NCBI GenBank assembly: GCA_049511715.1
Contig: JBEKXU010000016.1
Span: forward strand, 1-64,000
Source: JBEKHT01 sp049511715
GTDB taxonomy: Bacteria; Chloroflexota; Anaerolineae; Anaerolineales; RBG-16-64-43
Direction: 5' to 3'
DNA length: 64,000 bases
Below are positions 33,949 to 42,871 of this stretch, piece after piece. A program made the position numbers and the translations under genes. The notes beneath the pieces are model-generated. The model was not told the DNA's origin. It ran no database searches and worked only from the letters and a program-made list of their open reading frames with translations. Each line of letters starts with the position of its first letter. Positions within the stretch are counted from its first letter, which is position 1.

Positions 33949-34737
33949 ATGGCCGACATCCAACACCTGTTTGCGGTCCGTCCGGTGGTAATTGCCCACC
34001 GCGGGGCGAACCGCGAAGCGCCCGAAAATACTCTGGCAGCCTTCCGGCTGGCCGCTCAACAGGGAGCTGGGGCGATCGAGTTGGACGTGAACCTCTCCAA
34101 GGACAAGGTCCCGGTCGTCATGCACGACCCGACCGTGGATCGGACGACAAACGGCCGGGGAAGAGTATGCGACCTGCCGCTTGCGAACCTCAAGGAACTG
34201 GACGCGGGGGTCGGGTTTGCGGGTCGATTTTCCGGTGAGCGGATCCCGACGCTGGAGGAGGTGTTCGAGCAGATCCCGGCTGGGGTCTGGATCGACGTGG
34301 AGCTGAAGAATTACACCACCCCTGGAGACGACTTGGAAGGGCGCGTTGTCGATCTCGTCCATCGCATGAATATGAGCCGGCGCGTGCTTTTCTCGTCGTT
34401 CAGTCTCCTCACGCTCCTGCGGGTTGGAAGGAGAGCGCCTGAGATCCCCTGTGCGATTCTGACGTGGGACCGGCAGCCCCTCTGGTTGCGAAGGGCATGG
34501 CTTGGCCCCCTGGTGCGGCACGAGTCCCGGGAGCCGGAGCTGGCACAGGCTTCGGAAAAACTAATGAATACTTGCCACCGGGCAAAGCGGTTGGTCAGTG
34601 TCTGGGTTGCCAACGAGCCCCAGGACATTCAGCGGGTCGCCGGATTGGGCGTGGACGGGATTCTCACGGACGTTCCCGGATTGACGGTGTCCCTTCTGGG
34701 GGGACGGCGTTCTGGCGTCGCGCATGCTGCCGGGTGA
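33949..34737 (+). CDS. ugpQ: Glycerophosphodiester phosphodiesterase
   Basis: Metal-dependent TIM-barrel enzyme (262 residues) that hydrolyses glycerophosphodiesters to glycerol-3-phosphate and an alcohol. Motifs: IAHRGANREAPENTLAAF at the N terminus, IELDVNLSKDKVPVVMHDPTVDRTTNG, WIDVELK, and GVDGILTDVPG near the C terminus, all catalytic or metal-binding segments of the family. It is probably cytoplasmic, as no signal peptide is seen. The ATG at 33949 follows GGAGAG. The stop overlaps the next gene by 14 bases, indicating an operon. The gene symbol is by family analogy. Confidence 0.85.
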   Translation: MADIQHLFAVRPVVIAHRGANREAPENTLAAFRLAAQQGAGAIELDVNLSKDKVPVVMHDPTVDRTTNGRGRVCDLPLANLKELDAGVGFAGRFSGERIPTLEEVFEQIPAGVWIDVELKNYTTPGDDLEGRVVDLVHRMNMSRRVLFSSFSLLTLLRVGRRAPEIPCAILTWDRQPLWLRRAWLGPLVRHESREPELAQASEKLMNTCHRAKRLVSVWVANEPQDIQRVAGLGVDGILTDVPGLTVSLLGGRRSGVAHAAG

Positions 34738-35719
34738 CCTGTTTTTTTCCGCCCAGGAGCGGATTGCCCCCCATGTCCTGACGACCCCTGCCCTCTGGGA
34801 TCCGCAGGATCGGGTGCATGTCAAATGGGAAAACCGTCAGAGAACAGGATCTTTTAAACTTCGCGGTGCGGTCAATAGGGTACTGGCCTTGTCGACAGCC
34901 GAGTTGCGGCAGGGAGTGGTGACCGCCTCCGCGGGCAACCATGGGCAGGGTGTGGCCTATGCGAGTCGGCTGCGCGGCGCCAAGGCAAGGGTCTTCGCCT
35001 CGGGGAACGCCTCGTCGCTTAAGGTCGAGGCCATGAGGGCACTGGGCGCCGAAGTGATCCTGGTAGCAGGGGGCTACCAAGAGGCAGAGGTGGCGGCGAT
35101 GGAATGGGGCCGAGAGCACGGAGCGGCCTGGGTGTCTCCCTACAACGATGCCTTGGTGATCGCCGGTCAGGGGACGCTCGGCCTGGAGATCCTGGCAGAC
35201 TTCCAGAATCTAGAGGTCGCCAACGTGGTCGTTCCGGCGGGGGGAGGGGGATTGGCGTCCGGGATCGGGTGCATCGTGAAGATGTTTCGGCCCCAGTGGA
35301 AGGTGATCGCCGTCCAGAGCCAAGCCTCGCCTTTTCTTTATCGTTTCTATAAGGGCCTTGGTCTTCACCACGTGCAGGAGCGTCCCAGTGTGGCCGACGG
35401 GCTTGCGGGTCCGGTCGAGGAAGGTTCCATGACCTTGGAGCTCGTCAAGGAGGTCGTGGACGACTTCCTCCTTCTCGAAGAGGAGGAAATTGAGCAAGCC
35501 GTGGCCGTGGCCTGGCTCCGCTGGGGGGAGAGGGTGGAGGGTTCGGGAGCCGCAGCCCTTGCGGGCGCTTGGCGCCTGGGATCCAAGGAACGGCCCGCGA
35601 TCGCCGTGGTCACGGGCGGCAACATTGACCCGGGTCTGCACATGCGCCTGTGCACTCGCTGGGGCATATCTGCTATGGGGGATAGCAATCGGCTCCCCGG
35701 GGAATGCCCGCCACAATGA
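34724..35719 (+). CDS. Threonine/serine dehydratase-like PLP enzyme
   Basis: Fold-type II PLP enzyme of 331 residues without an ACT regulatory domain, hence nearer to catabolic TdcB or serine racemase-like enzymes. The PLP lysine is K45 in TGSFKLRGA, with the phosphate loop VVPAGGGGLASGIG and the ASAGNHGQGVAYA substrate loop. It would deaminate threonine (or serine) to 2-oxobutyrate (or pyruvate). It overlaps the preceding and following genes, so the three form one transcription unit. Substrate is not certain. Confidence 0.85.
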   Translation: MLPGDLFFSAQERIAPHVLTTPALWDPQDRVHVKWENRQRTGSFKLRGAVNRVLALSTAELRQGVVTASAGNHGQGVAYASRLRGAKARVFASGNASSLKVEAMRALGAEVILVAGGYQEAEVAAMEWGREHGAAWVSPYNDALVIAGQGTLGLEILADFQNLEVANVVVPAGGGGLASGIGCIVKMFRPQWKVIAVQSQASPFLYRFYKGLGLHHVQERPSVADGLAGPVEEGSMTLELVKEVVDDFLLLEEEEIEQAVAVAWLRWGERVEGSGAAALAGAWRLGSKERPAIAVVTGGNIDPGLHMRLCTRWGISAMGDSNRLPGECPPQ

Positions 35720-38538
35720 CAACGTATCTCCCCAGCCGATCCAGATGGATTCGCGGTCTGTTGATCATCCCCGTTCTGCTGTCGCCGCTTACCGGTTTCG
35801 GGCCTCGCGCCGAGGCGGCACCTCCTCCGACGGAGAGCCGGCCGGCCAGCATTCTGGGGAGCCTAACCCCTGAGGAGAGGGTTGGACAGCTGTTCCTGGT
35901 CACCTTTGACGGCGGTTCAGCGGCCCCGGGGACGCCGGTTTATGAGCTGGTCACCCATTACCATGTGGGCGGAGTCTTGCTGCGGGCCGCGAGCGGAAAC
36001 TTTACGCCGGGCGTCGGCGAGGCGGCCCAGGTGCAGGCGCTTTCCGGCGCCCTGCAGCAAGCGGAGAGCGACTCCGCGCAGTTTCCGATTGTTGTGGATT
36101 CGGAACGCGGGAGGACCCAGATCCCCACCTTCATTCCATTGTTCGTTGCCGCTCAACAGGATGGGGATGGATTCCCGGGTAGCCAGTGGACTACCGATCT
36201 CACCCAGTTGCCTTCCGAAATGGCAATAGGTGCCACCTGGGATCCCGCGCTGGCAGAGAGCGCCGGACAGGTCTGCGGGAAGGAGCTGGCCGCTCTCGGG
36301 GTGAACCTGCTGTTGGGACCGTCTCTGGATGTGCTCGAACGTCCGAATCCGGGGACTCCAGGAGATTTGGGAGCCGCCGCGTTTGGAGGGGATCCCTTTT
36401 GGGTGGGGCAAATGGGGTCGGCCTACATTCAAGGAGTGCATGAGGGGAGCCGCAACCAGGTGGCGGTCGTGGCCACCCATTTTCCGGGGATTGGCGGGAG
36501 CGACCGCGACCCGGAGGCCGAAGTGGCCACGGTTCAGAAGGCGCTCGACCAATTGGAGCAAATTGACCTCGCCCCCTTTTTTGCGGTGACCAACGGCAAT
36601 CCGGGCCAGGAGGACGTTACTGATGGTCTGCTGGTGACCCCTCTGCGCTATGAGGGACTGCAGGGGAACTTGCGAGAAACCTCCCTTCCCTTGAGTCTCG
36701 ACCCGCAAGCCCTGGGCCAACTCCTGGGCTTGCCACAGATCTCCCCATGGAGGGAGGCGGGCGGGCTCACCGTCAGCGACTCCCTCGGCGCCGAATCTGT
36801 TCGGCGCTTCTATGACCCTACGGAGACGACCTTCCCGGGCAGGCAGGTTGCCCGCGACGCCCTGCTGGCCGGAAACGACCTTCTGCTTCTTGGGGACTAC
36901 AAAGTCCCGGGGCTGCCGGACGAAACCGCGGCTATTGAGGACACAATTGGTTTCTTTGTGCAGAAATACAAGACGGACCCTGCCTTTGCCCAGGATGTGA
37001 ACCAGGCCCTCCTGCGGATCCTCACGCTCAAGGCGCGGCTGTATCCACAGTTTACCCTGGCGACTATACAGCCCTCGCTGAACTCGCTGGCGGAAATCGG
37101 GACGCAGGAGCAAGTGGCGTTCAATATCGAGAAAGCGGCCTCGACGCTGCTCAGCCCCGCCTCCCAGCCCGGCGCGGGTCAGCACGCTCTGGAGCCGCCG
37201 ACCCTGGCGGATCACATCATTTTCTTCACCGACGCCCAGATCTATCACCCCTGTTCCGCTTGCAAGACGACCCCGCTCATTCCCGTGGATGCTTTGCAGA
37301 GCATGGTGGTCAGGCTTTACGGCCCGAACGGCAGCGATCAGATTGATCCGACCCACCTCCATTCCTACTCCTTTGCCGACCTGGAAGCCTACCTGAACGG
37401 GACCAATAATCCGAGTCTGGATTCGGATTTGGGTGCCTCCAGCTGGATTGTGGTCCTACTGCTGAGTCCGAGCCAGACCTCCCCCGGATCCACTGCCCTC
37501 TCCGACCTGTTATCGGAACGGGCCGATTTGCTTCCAAGCCGGAAGGTCGTCGTGTTTGCGATGGATGCCCCCTATTACCTCGATTCCACGGAGATCAGCA
37601 AGCTCAGCGCCTATTATGCCCTGTACAGCAAGGTGCCGGCGGCGATCGAAGTCGCCGCCCGAACACTGTTCGGGGAACTCACGCCTTATGGAGATTCCCC
37701 AGTCAGCATTGACGGGCTGGGGTACGACCTGGTGGCGGCGACTTCACCCGACCCGAACCAGATTCTTCCCGTGAGCGTGGTCGCCCCCGGACCGGGGAAA
37801 GGGACAGCCACGCCCACGGCCGCGGCCTCTCCGGCCAGTTTCAAGATGGGCGACACGTTGGTCCTGCAAGCCGGCCCCGTTCTCGATGAAAACCACCATA
37901 TCGTCCCGGACGGAACGGTGGTGACGTTCAGCTTTGCCTACCCCGCGGCAGGGATCCCCGCCTTGACGGTCACGGCGACAACCCATGAAGGAGTGGCCGA
38001 GGTGTCGCACGTGTTGGACCGAAACGGGGCTTTGGAGATGAGGGCCTCCAGCCAGCCGGCCATGCGCTCAACGATCATTGATCTTCAGGTGGGGGAGAAG
38101 CCAGGGTTTGTGACGGCAATTGCACCCACCCCCGAAGCGACGATCACGGCGGTGCCTACCCCTTCACCCATACGCGCCGCGCCCACGCCGACTCCAAGGC
38201 CCGCCGCCGCAGGCCCCCAGGGCATCTCGTTCTCGGTGCTCATCAGCACGCTGGTTTTCCTGGGGTTCCTCTCGGCTGGGGGGATGTGGCTTCTGACCCG
38301 TGTCCGACCCGGGTACTCCAGGCGCCGATCGCTGCTCGGCCTGATTTTGGGAGGTCTGGCCGGCTATGACTTCGTTGCCCTCGGGCTATCGGGGATCCCG
38401 TGGGCCAAGGTACTGGGCTTGGACTGGGCGGGTGTGCTGATGACCTTCCTGGGAACCGCCATCGCGTTTGGATTGCTGTGGGTCGTGCCAGTGCTGATCA
38501 TCCGCTTCAGGGCCGGCCAGGGGCGCAAGGAGCCCTGA
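35704..38538 (+). CDS. GH3-like secreted/anchored protein with C-terminal membrane segments
   Basis: 944 residues. A signal peptide (about 15-40) leads into a GH3 / beta-N-acetylhexosaminidase-like domain: LTPEERVGQLFLV, VDSERGRTQIP, and LGPSLDVLERP with FGGDP. The nucleophile region is VSDSLGAES with D359. The KHFPGHG motif of NagZ-type enzymes reads ATHFPGIGG (T258), so Lys and the second His are absent. Further domains follow, then three hydrophobic stretches at the end (about 835-930), separated from the catalytic part by a Pro/Thr/Ala-rich linker. Start: ATG 35704 follows CCCCGGGG; the ATG at 35716 overlaps the dehydratase stop as ATGA. Catalytic activity is uncertain. Confidence 0.75.
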   Translation: MPATMTTYLPSRSRWIRGLLIIPVLLSPLTGFGPRAEAAPPPTESRPASILGSLTPEERVGQLFLVTFDGGSAAPGTPVYELVTHYHVGGVLLRAASGNFTPGVGEAAQVQALSGALQQAESDSAQFPIVVDSERGRTQIPTFIPLFVAAQQDGDGFPGSQWTTDLTQLPSEMAIGATWDPALAESAGQVCGKELAALGVNLLLGPSLDVLERPNPGTPGDLGAAAFGGDPFWVGQMGSAYIQGVHEGSRNQVAVVATHFPGIGGSDRDPEAEVATVQKALDQLEQIDLAPFFAVTNGNPGQEDVTDGLLVTPLRYEGLQGNLRETSLPLSLDPQALGQLLGLPQISPWREAGGLTVSDSLGAESVRRFYDPTETTFPGRQVARDALLAGNDLLLLGDYKVPGLPDETAAIEDTIGFFVQKYKTDPAFAQDVNQALLRILTLKARLYPQFTLATIQPSLNSLAEIGTQEQVAFNIEKAASTLLSPASQPGAGQHALEPPTLADHIIFFTDAQIYHPCSACKTTPLIPVDALQSMVVRLYGPNGSDQIDPTHLHSYSFADLEAYLNGTNNPSLDSDLGASSWIVVLLLSPSQTSPGSTALSDLLSERADLLPSRKVVVFAMDAPYYLDSTEISKLSAYYALYSKVPAAIEVAARTLFGELTPYGDSPVSIDGLGYDLVAATSPDPNQILPVSVVAPGPGKGTATPTAAASPASFKMGDTLVLQAGPVLDENHHIVPDGTVVTFSFAYPAAGIPALTVTATTHEGVAEVSHVLDRNGALEMRASSQPAMRSTIIDLQVGEKPGFVTAIAPTPEATITAVPTPSPIRAAPTPTPRPAAAGPQGISFSVLISTLVFLGFLSAGGMWLLTRVRPGYSRRRSLLGLILGGLAGYDFVALGLSGIPWAKVLGLDWAGVLMTFLGTAIAFGLLWVVPVLIIRFRAGQGRKEP

Positions 38539-38608
38539 CCGGGTTTCGGGGAGACGGCGGTCGGGGGGCCAAGGTTGGCCTCGCGGTTTCGGATGCAGTG
38601 GAAGGCTT

Positions 38609-39595
38609 CTAGGGGAGCAGAGCCCGGAAGATGGCGAGCAGCAACAGAAGGCCGATCGCACCAAGCAGGGCGCCATCCCAGGCCTGGAGTCCTTGGTTCG
38701 GGAACTCCCAGGAGCGGTCATTGGATCGTGAAGCGGGGATCTCGGCACCGAGGAATAGGGCCTCACGAAACGCATCGATGTTGGCGGGCCGGTCGTCGGG
38801 GTGCAGGGCCATGCCCCACAGCAAGGCGTGCTCGACGCTGGCCGGAATATCGGGATTGAGGCGCCGCGGGGGAACGAGGGCATCGGGGGATAGGAAACGC
38901 TGCTTGGCTTCCGCGGGGGGCGAGTTGGTCAGCAGATGGTAGAGCGTGGCGCTGAGAGAATAGATATCGCTGCGCGTGTCGGTATGTCCGGTGTCGGCTC
39001 CGTATTGTTCCAGAGGAGTGTAGAGGGCGGTGCCTCGTCCCTGCACCACCGTGATGGTCATCTCGTCGGGGACGAGGAGTTTCACGAGGCCGAAATCAAC
39101 CAGCTTCACAACCCCGATCGGGGTAACCTTGATGTTGCTAGGCTTGATGTCGCGATGGACGATCGGGGGGTCCTGGTTGTGCATGTACTGCAGTGCGTCC
39201 AGGAGTTGAGAGAACCAGCCGAGCACCTGCTCCAGGGGAAGGGTTGTATTCTGGGCTCGCGCCTCGTTCATCAGCTCCCGGAGATCCTTGCCAGCCACAT
39301 AGTCCATGACCAAATAGTCCCGGCCATTAGTGGAAAAGAAGTCGGAGACCTTGGGGAGGTTGGGGTGGTCCAGGCGGGCCAAAACACTGGCCTCACGGTA
39401 GAATTGTTCGTGCGCTTCCTTGGTTGTGGCCCGGGGCAGGGACGGGTCGTGCTCAATTTCTTTCAGTGCGCAAAGGCGGCCCGTGAGCCGCTCGTCCTCC
39501 GCGAGATAAATGGCACCCATGCCTCCGTGTCCAATAACTTTACGCAGGCGGTACCGGTTGCGCAACAAGTGGTCGGCGGGCAGGGGTTTGGCCAT
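38609..39595 (-). CDS. Hanks-type Ser/Thr kinase with C-terminal membrane helix
   Basis: 328 residues. Complete kinase motifs: GHGGMG (22-27), K45, HRDIKPSN (147-154), DFG (167-169), and an APE-like segment reading PLEQYG. A single C-terminal helix (about 309-326) anchors it with the kinase in the cytoplasm and almost no external domain. The ATG follows GAAGGGCG. It is divergent from an FHA-winged-helix gene. FHA domains bind phosphothreonine, so the neighbour is a plausible reader or substrate. Confidence 0.9.
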   Translation of the reverse strand: MAKPLPADHLLRNRYRLRKVIGHGGMGAIYLAEDERLTGRLCALKEIEHDPSLPRATTKEAHEQFYREASVLARLDHPNLPKVSDFFSTNGRDYLVMDYVAGKDLRELMNEARAQNTTLPLEQVLGWFSQLLDALQYMHNQDPPIVHRDIKPSNIKVTPIGVVKLVDFGLVKLLVPDEMTITVVQGRGTALYTPLEQYGADTGHTDTRSDIYSLSATLYHLLTNSPPAEAKQRFLSPDALVPPRRLNPDIPASVEHALLWGMALHPDDRPANIDAFREALFLGAEIPASRSNDRSWEFPNQGLQAWDGALLGAIGLLLLLAIFRALLP

Positions 39596-39836
39596 GCGCC
39601 CTTCTTACGTCTTGGCATCTGGGCGCGCTGCCCCAACCCCTGAGGTTCGGAGCGAGGGCCTGTTGATTTCGCGCCTCGGCGTGGACCGCTCCCACGGGGG
39701 AGGTCCAGACGTGTCAGCAGGCGTTCCCATCTGGATTATACAGCACGTCTATTGGCGGGTGGCCCGCAGAACGAAGCCCGGGTTGCTTGGATCGGGCGCC
39801 TGAGTAGACTCGGTGCCCTATGCCGAAGGGGTGTCC

Positions 39837-40493
39837 ATGGTGAATCACGAGGAGCTGCCCGTTTTGATCCTGCAATCCGGTCCTCTGGCGGGAGAGCGGT
39901 TCCCGATTCCACCGGAGGGGCTGCTGATCGGGCGGGGAAAGGAGTGCGATGTTGTCCTCTCAGACCGGAAGGTCTCCCGTCGCCATGCGCGGCTGATACG
40001 AAATGGAGCCGACACCCAGGTGGAGGATCTGGGCAGCAAGAACGGGACGTGCGTGAACGGCAATCCTGTGGAGGGGCGCCAGGCCCTGCGAGATGGGGAT
40101 ACCGTGCAGATCGCCCTGGCTGTCCAGGCCACCTATGTGGCCTCCGATGCCACGGCGCCTTTGACGGGTGAAGAGCGGCCGCTTCAAGGTGGGCCCTTGA
40201 GGATTGATCCTAAGGCGCACCGGGTCTGGGTCCAAGAAAGCGAGATCGATCCCCCCTTATCGGTTCATCAATACCGACTGCTTGAGCTTCTATACTTACG
40301 AGGCGGGGGGATGGTTACCAGGGAAGAGGTGGTGGAAAACGTGTGGCCCGGAGTGACCAGCGACGGAGTGTCGGAGCAAGCAATCGATGCCCTGGTGCGC
40401 CGGCTGCGCGAACGGATCGGTGAAGTCGCTTCCGGCAAAGAATTCATCCTGACGGTCCGGGGTCATGGGTTTCGGCTGCACAACTCTCTTTAG
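39837..40493 (+). CDS. FHA domain protein with C-terminal winged-helix (OmpR-type) domain
   Basis: 218 residues. The FHA domain (about 5-95) has the GRGKECDVVL, SRRHARL and LGSKNGTCVNG signature that recognises phosphothreonine. The C-terminal part (about 130-215) is an OmpR/PhoB-like winged helix (YRLLELLYLRGGGMVTREEVVENVW, then IDALVRRLRERI and VRGHGFRL), without a receiver domain. It may be a transcription factor controlled by Thr phosphorylation from the divergent kinase. The ATG at 39837 follows AAGGGGTG; upstream codons to 39813 are unlikely. Confidence 0.88.
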   Translation: MVNHEELPVLILQSGPLAGERFPIPPEGLLIGRGKECDVVLSDRKVSRRHARLIRNGADTQVEDLGSKNGTCVNGNPVEGRQALRDGDTVQIALAVQATYVASDATAPLTGEERPLQGGPLRIDPKAHRVWVQESEIDPPLSVHQYRLLELLYLRGGGMVTREEVVENVWPGVTSDGVSEQAIDALVRRLRERIGEVASGKEFILTVRGHGFRLHNSL

Positions 40494-40580
40494 GCGGGGT
40501 CGAGCCGACGGCTGGATGGGGACCCTGGGCCGGGGGGGCGCGCTGGCTCCCGTGCTCTGGGCGCTCGCTGCGGCTTGGGC

Positions 40581-40586
40581 TATAAT
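40581..40586 (+). promoter_or_regulatory. -10 box of tRNA-Pro
   Basis: TATAAT 10 bases before the mature tRNA 5' end; the -35 is weak. Confidence 0.5.
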
Positions 40587-40596
40587 CTTCCGAAGA

Positions 40597-40671
40597 CGGG
40601 GCGTAGCGCAGTTCGGCTAGCGCACCTGCATGGGGTGCAGGGGGTCGGCGGTTCAAATCCGCCCGCCCCGA
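40597..40671 (+). tRNA. tRNA-Pro (GGG)
   Basis: A 75-base cloverleaf: acceptor CGGGGCG/CGCCCCG, D stem GCGC/GCGC, anticodon stem CCTGC/GCAGG with loop ATGGGGT (anticodon GGG), T stem GGCGG/CCGCC with loop TTCAAAT. Discriminator A. CCA is not encoded. A promoter box and an intrinsic terminator flank it, so it is transcribed alone. Confidence 0.95.
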
Positions 40672-40675
40672 CTGG

Positions 40676-40706
40676 GAGCGGCCCGCTGCGGAGGCCGCTC
40701 TTTTTC
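40676..40706 (+). terminator. Intrinsic terminator of tRNA-Pro
   Basis: 8-bp stem GAGCGGCC/GGCCGCTC with a 9-base loop followed by TTTTTC. Confidence 0.85.
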
Positions 40707-40788
40707 TTGTCTGCGTCGTTGGGGGGCTGCGAGTCAGGGCAAGCGGAGTTCGGGTATTGGTCCTTCTTGGTAAGCAGCGGAGACCGCA

Positions 40789-42072
40789 ATGAAAGTCCTC
40801 ATTCCTTCAGTCAAAGGGACTCGCGACTTTTATCCGGAGCAGATGGCTCTGCGGAATTGGCTGTACGGCCACATGCGCCGGGTCTCGCAGGGTTTTGGGT
40901 ACACGGAATACGACGGACCGTTCCTGGAAACCCTGCAGCTGTACGCGGCCAAATCGGGAGAGGAACTGGTCAGGGAGCAGGCGTTCGTGTTCAAAGACCG
41001 CGGCGGCGACGATGTGGCTTTGCGTCCGGAGCTTACTCCCTCGCTGGCGCGGATGGTGGCCGAGCGGCAGCGCCAGCTCGTGATCCCTCTGCGCTGGTGG
41101 TCTTTTGGGCCCTTTTGGAGATACGAACAACCCCAAAAGGGACGGTCACGAGAGTTCTTTCAGTGGAACGTGGATCTTTTGGGAGTTGCCTCGCCGGAAG
41201 CGGATGCCGAGCTGGTGGCTATGGCAGCGGAGTTTCTCCGCTCTCTGGGGCTGTCCTCGAGCCAGGTCCGAATTCAAGTCAATCATCGTGGGCTGATGGA
41301 TTCGGAGTTGGAACGCCTTGCGATTGGAGAGGAGGTCCGAAAGCGAGTTCTTCCTCTGATCGATCGCCGCGAGCGGATGTCTGCTGCCGAATGGCGGCGC
41401 GACGGCCTCGAGGCGGGTCTGCAGCCGGGGCAGCTCGATGATCTGCTCCGACTTCTCGACGATCGGGAACTGTGGAGGAAGTCGAGCGACTTGGTCCGGC
41501 TGCTCGAAGCGGTGGCGGCCCTCGGCGCAGCGGAGTACGTCGTGTTCAACGCTGGAGTCGTACGGGGGCTGGACTACTACACGGGCACGGTGTTTGAGGC
41601 GCGAGACTCAGCCGGGGAATTCCGGGCCATCCTGGGAGGGGGACGATACGATGACTTGGTGGGGGACGTCGGAGGAGTGAAGCTCCCGGGCGTGGGCTTC
41701 GCCATGGGGGACATCGTGTTGGCGCTGGTCCTGGGCAAGTGGGGATTGCTCCCGCAGAGGATTCTAGAGCCCGCGCAGGTGCTCGTGACCACTTTTGGAG
41801 GGGAGCAGGTCCAGGAGGCCTTGAGAATCTCCCGTATCCTGCGCGAACGAGGGTTGCGGGTTGAGTGGTACCCGGGACCGGCCCGGCTGCCGCGGCAATT
41901 GAAATACGCAGACCAGCGCGGGATCCCTTTGGCCGTCATCCTCGGGACGGAGGAGTTAGCCAAAGGAGTCGTAGCTCTCAAGGACATGCGGGCTCGTGAG
42001 CAGGTGGAATTAACACTGGAGGAATTGCCCGCGGAGGTTGAGCGCCGCCTTGCTGGGTGCGAGTCGGCGTGA
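40789..42072 (+). CDS. hisS: Histidyl-tRNA synthetase
   Basis: Class II aminoacyl-tRNA synthetase, 427 residues. It has GTRDFYPE (motif 1 area), LRPELTPSLARMVA, FWRYEQPQKGRSREFFQ (motif 2), the HisRS-specific RGLDYYTGTVFE and motif 3 PGVGFAMGDI, plus a C-terminal anticodon-binding domain. It attaches His to tRNA-His in the cytoplasm. The ATG follows AGCGGAG. The gene is directly followed by its own tRNA gene. A HisZ-type paralogue is unlikely, given the anticodon domain. Confidence 0.95.
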   Translation: MKVLIPSVKGTRDFYPEQMALRNWLYGHMRRVSQGFGYTEYDGPFLETLQLYAAKSGEELVREQAFVFKDRGGDDVALRPELTPSLARMVAERQRQLVIPLRWWSFGPFWRYEQPQKGRSREFFQWNVDLLGVASPEADAELVAMAAEFLRSLGLSSSQVRIQVNHRGLMDSELERLAIGEEVRKRVLPLIDRRERMSAAEWRRDGLEAGLQPGQLDDLLRLLDDRELWRKSSDLVRLLEAVAALGAAEYVVFNAGVVRGLDYYTGTVFEARDSAGEFRAILGGGRYDDLVGDVGGVKLPGVGFAMGDIVLALVLGKWGLLPQRILEPAQVLVTTFGGEQVQEALRISRILRERGLRVEWYPGPARLPRQLKYADQRGIPLAVILGTEELAKGVVALKDMRAREQVELTLEELPAEVERRLAGCESA

Positions 42073-42078
42073 TAAAAT
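42050..42078 (+). promoter_or_regulatory. Promoter of tRNA-His inside the hisS 3' end
   Basis: -35 TTGCTG, 17-base spacer, -10 TAAAAT with TGA extension. The -10 starts one base after the hisS stop codon, so the tRNA can be made independently of the mRNA. Confidence 0.7.
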
Positions 42079-42089
42079 GTCGCGCGCTT

Positions 42090-42163
42090 GGTGGCTGTAG
42101 CTCAATTGGCAGAGCACTGGACTGTGGATCCAGCTGTTGCGGGTTCAACCCCCGTCAGCCACC
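42090..42163 (+). tRNA. tRNA-His (GTG)
   Basis: Acceptor GTGGCTG/CAGCCAC, D stem GCTC/GAGC, anticodon stem CTGGA/TCCAG with loop CTGTGGA (anticodon GTG), T arm GCGGG/CCCGT. The extra G(-1) at 42090 opposite discriminator C73 (42163) is the identity element of bacterial tRNA-His. CCA is not encoded. Confidence 0.95.
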
Positions 42164-42229
42164 CCTGCGGACGCAAAGCGCGGCCCATCCTCAGCGAATG
42201 GGATGGGGAAAAGCTTGGGCCAATCGATC

Positions 42230-42260
42230 GGCGGCTGAAGAGCCGCCACTTTTTTGTTTT
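42230..42260 (+). terminator. Intrinsic terminator of tRNA-His
   Basis: GGCGGCT/AGCCGCC stem with loop GAAG, followed by ACTTTTTTGTTTT. Confidence 0.88.
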
Positions 42261-42764
42261 ACGGGCCATGCTGGTTGAGCCCTGTCCCCTCTTCACCGTA
42301 TCCTGAACCTGCCGACCGAGTTCGCAGAAGGCGATTTTTAATTCAGCGGCTCCTGGCGTTGTCCCTGCTCTGCGGAGAGCGAGCCGGCAGCAGGCTGTGC
42401 GCTTCCTTGGCGGCCGGAACCGCAACCATCGTGGTTTCAATGCGTGACGCATGAATCTTGAACAACGTTTCGGCGGGTTTTGCTCCGGACCACGATGGCA
42501 CCATGGCTCCTCCGTGGGATGAAGTGCTTCCGATGGCTTCTTGGAAAGCCCAATACTTTTGCGCCCCGGGCCGAGGGGCCGAACCAATTTCGCCTCCGCA
42601 ACGGTCTGGGTCTAATGCGCATGGAGATCGGCTGGGTCCAGAGGCTGGGCCCAGTGCTGAGCGTGATGCCGAATGGCCATGCATACACCCCCCGGGTAGC
42701 AGACAAAGTGCTGCCGCAGGGGATTCGCCAGCCGGCTCTGTCAACCGGAAAATGCAGACCTGCA

Positions 42765-42773
42765 TGGTATACT
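42765..42773 (+). promoter_or_regulatory. Extended -10 of the pyruvate dehydrogenase operon
   Basis: TGGTATACT, about 100 bases before the E1-alpha ATG; the leader also contains the palindrome CTTACGTAAG (42838-42847) near the start. Confidence 0.5.
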
Positions 42774-42871
42774 TTAGATTGAGCGGAGGAAACGCGGCGC
42801 AATCTCAATTTCAATGGATGGCGAGGCATCTCCGCATTCTTACGTAAGGGTCTCTTGAAGGCAGAGGAGTC

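Larger units (their letters stand above)
42164..42871. other. Region between tRNA-His and the PDH operon
   Basis: Contains the tRNA-His terminator, the palindrome ATGCGTGACGCAT (42440-42452), the PDH promoter and an untranslated leader. No convincing gene is visible between 42261 and 42767. Confidence 0.5.

Noticed and set aside
40575..41441. 288-codon frame covering tRNA-Pro and the start of hisS
   Set aside because: It runs through a structured tRNA gene and a terminator and overlaps hisS in the wrong frame.
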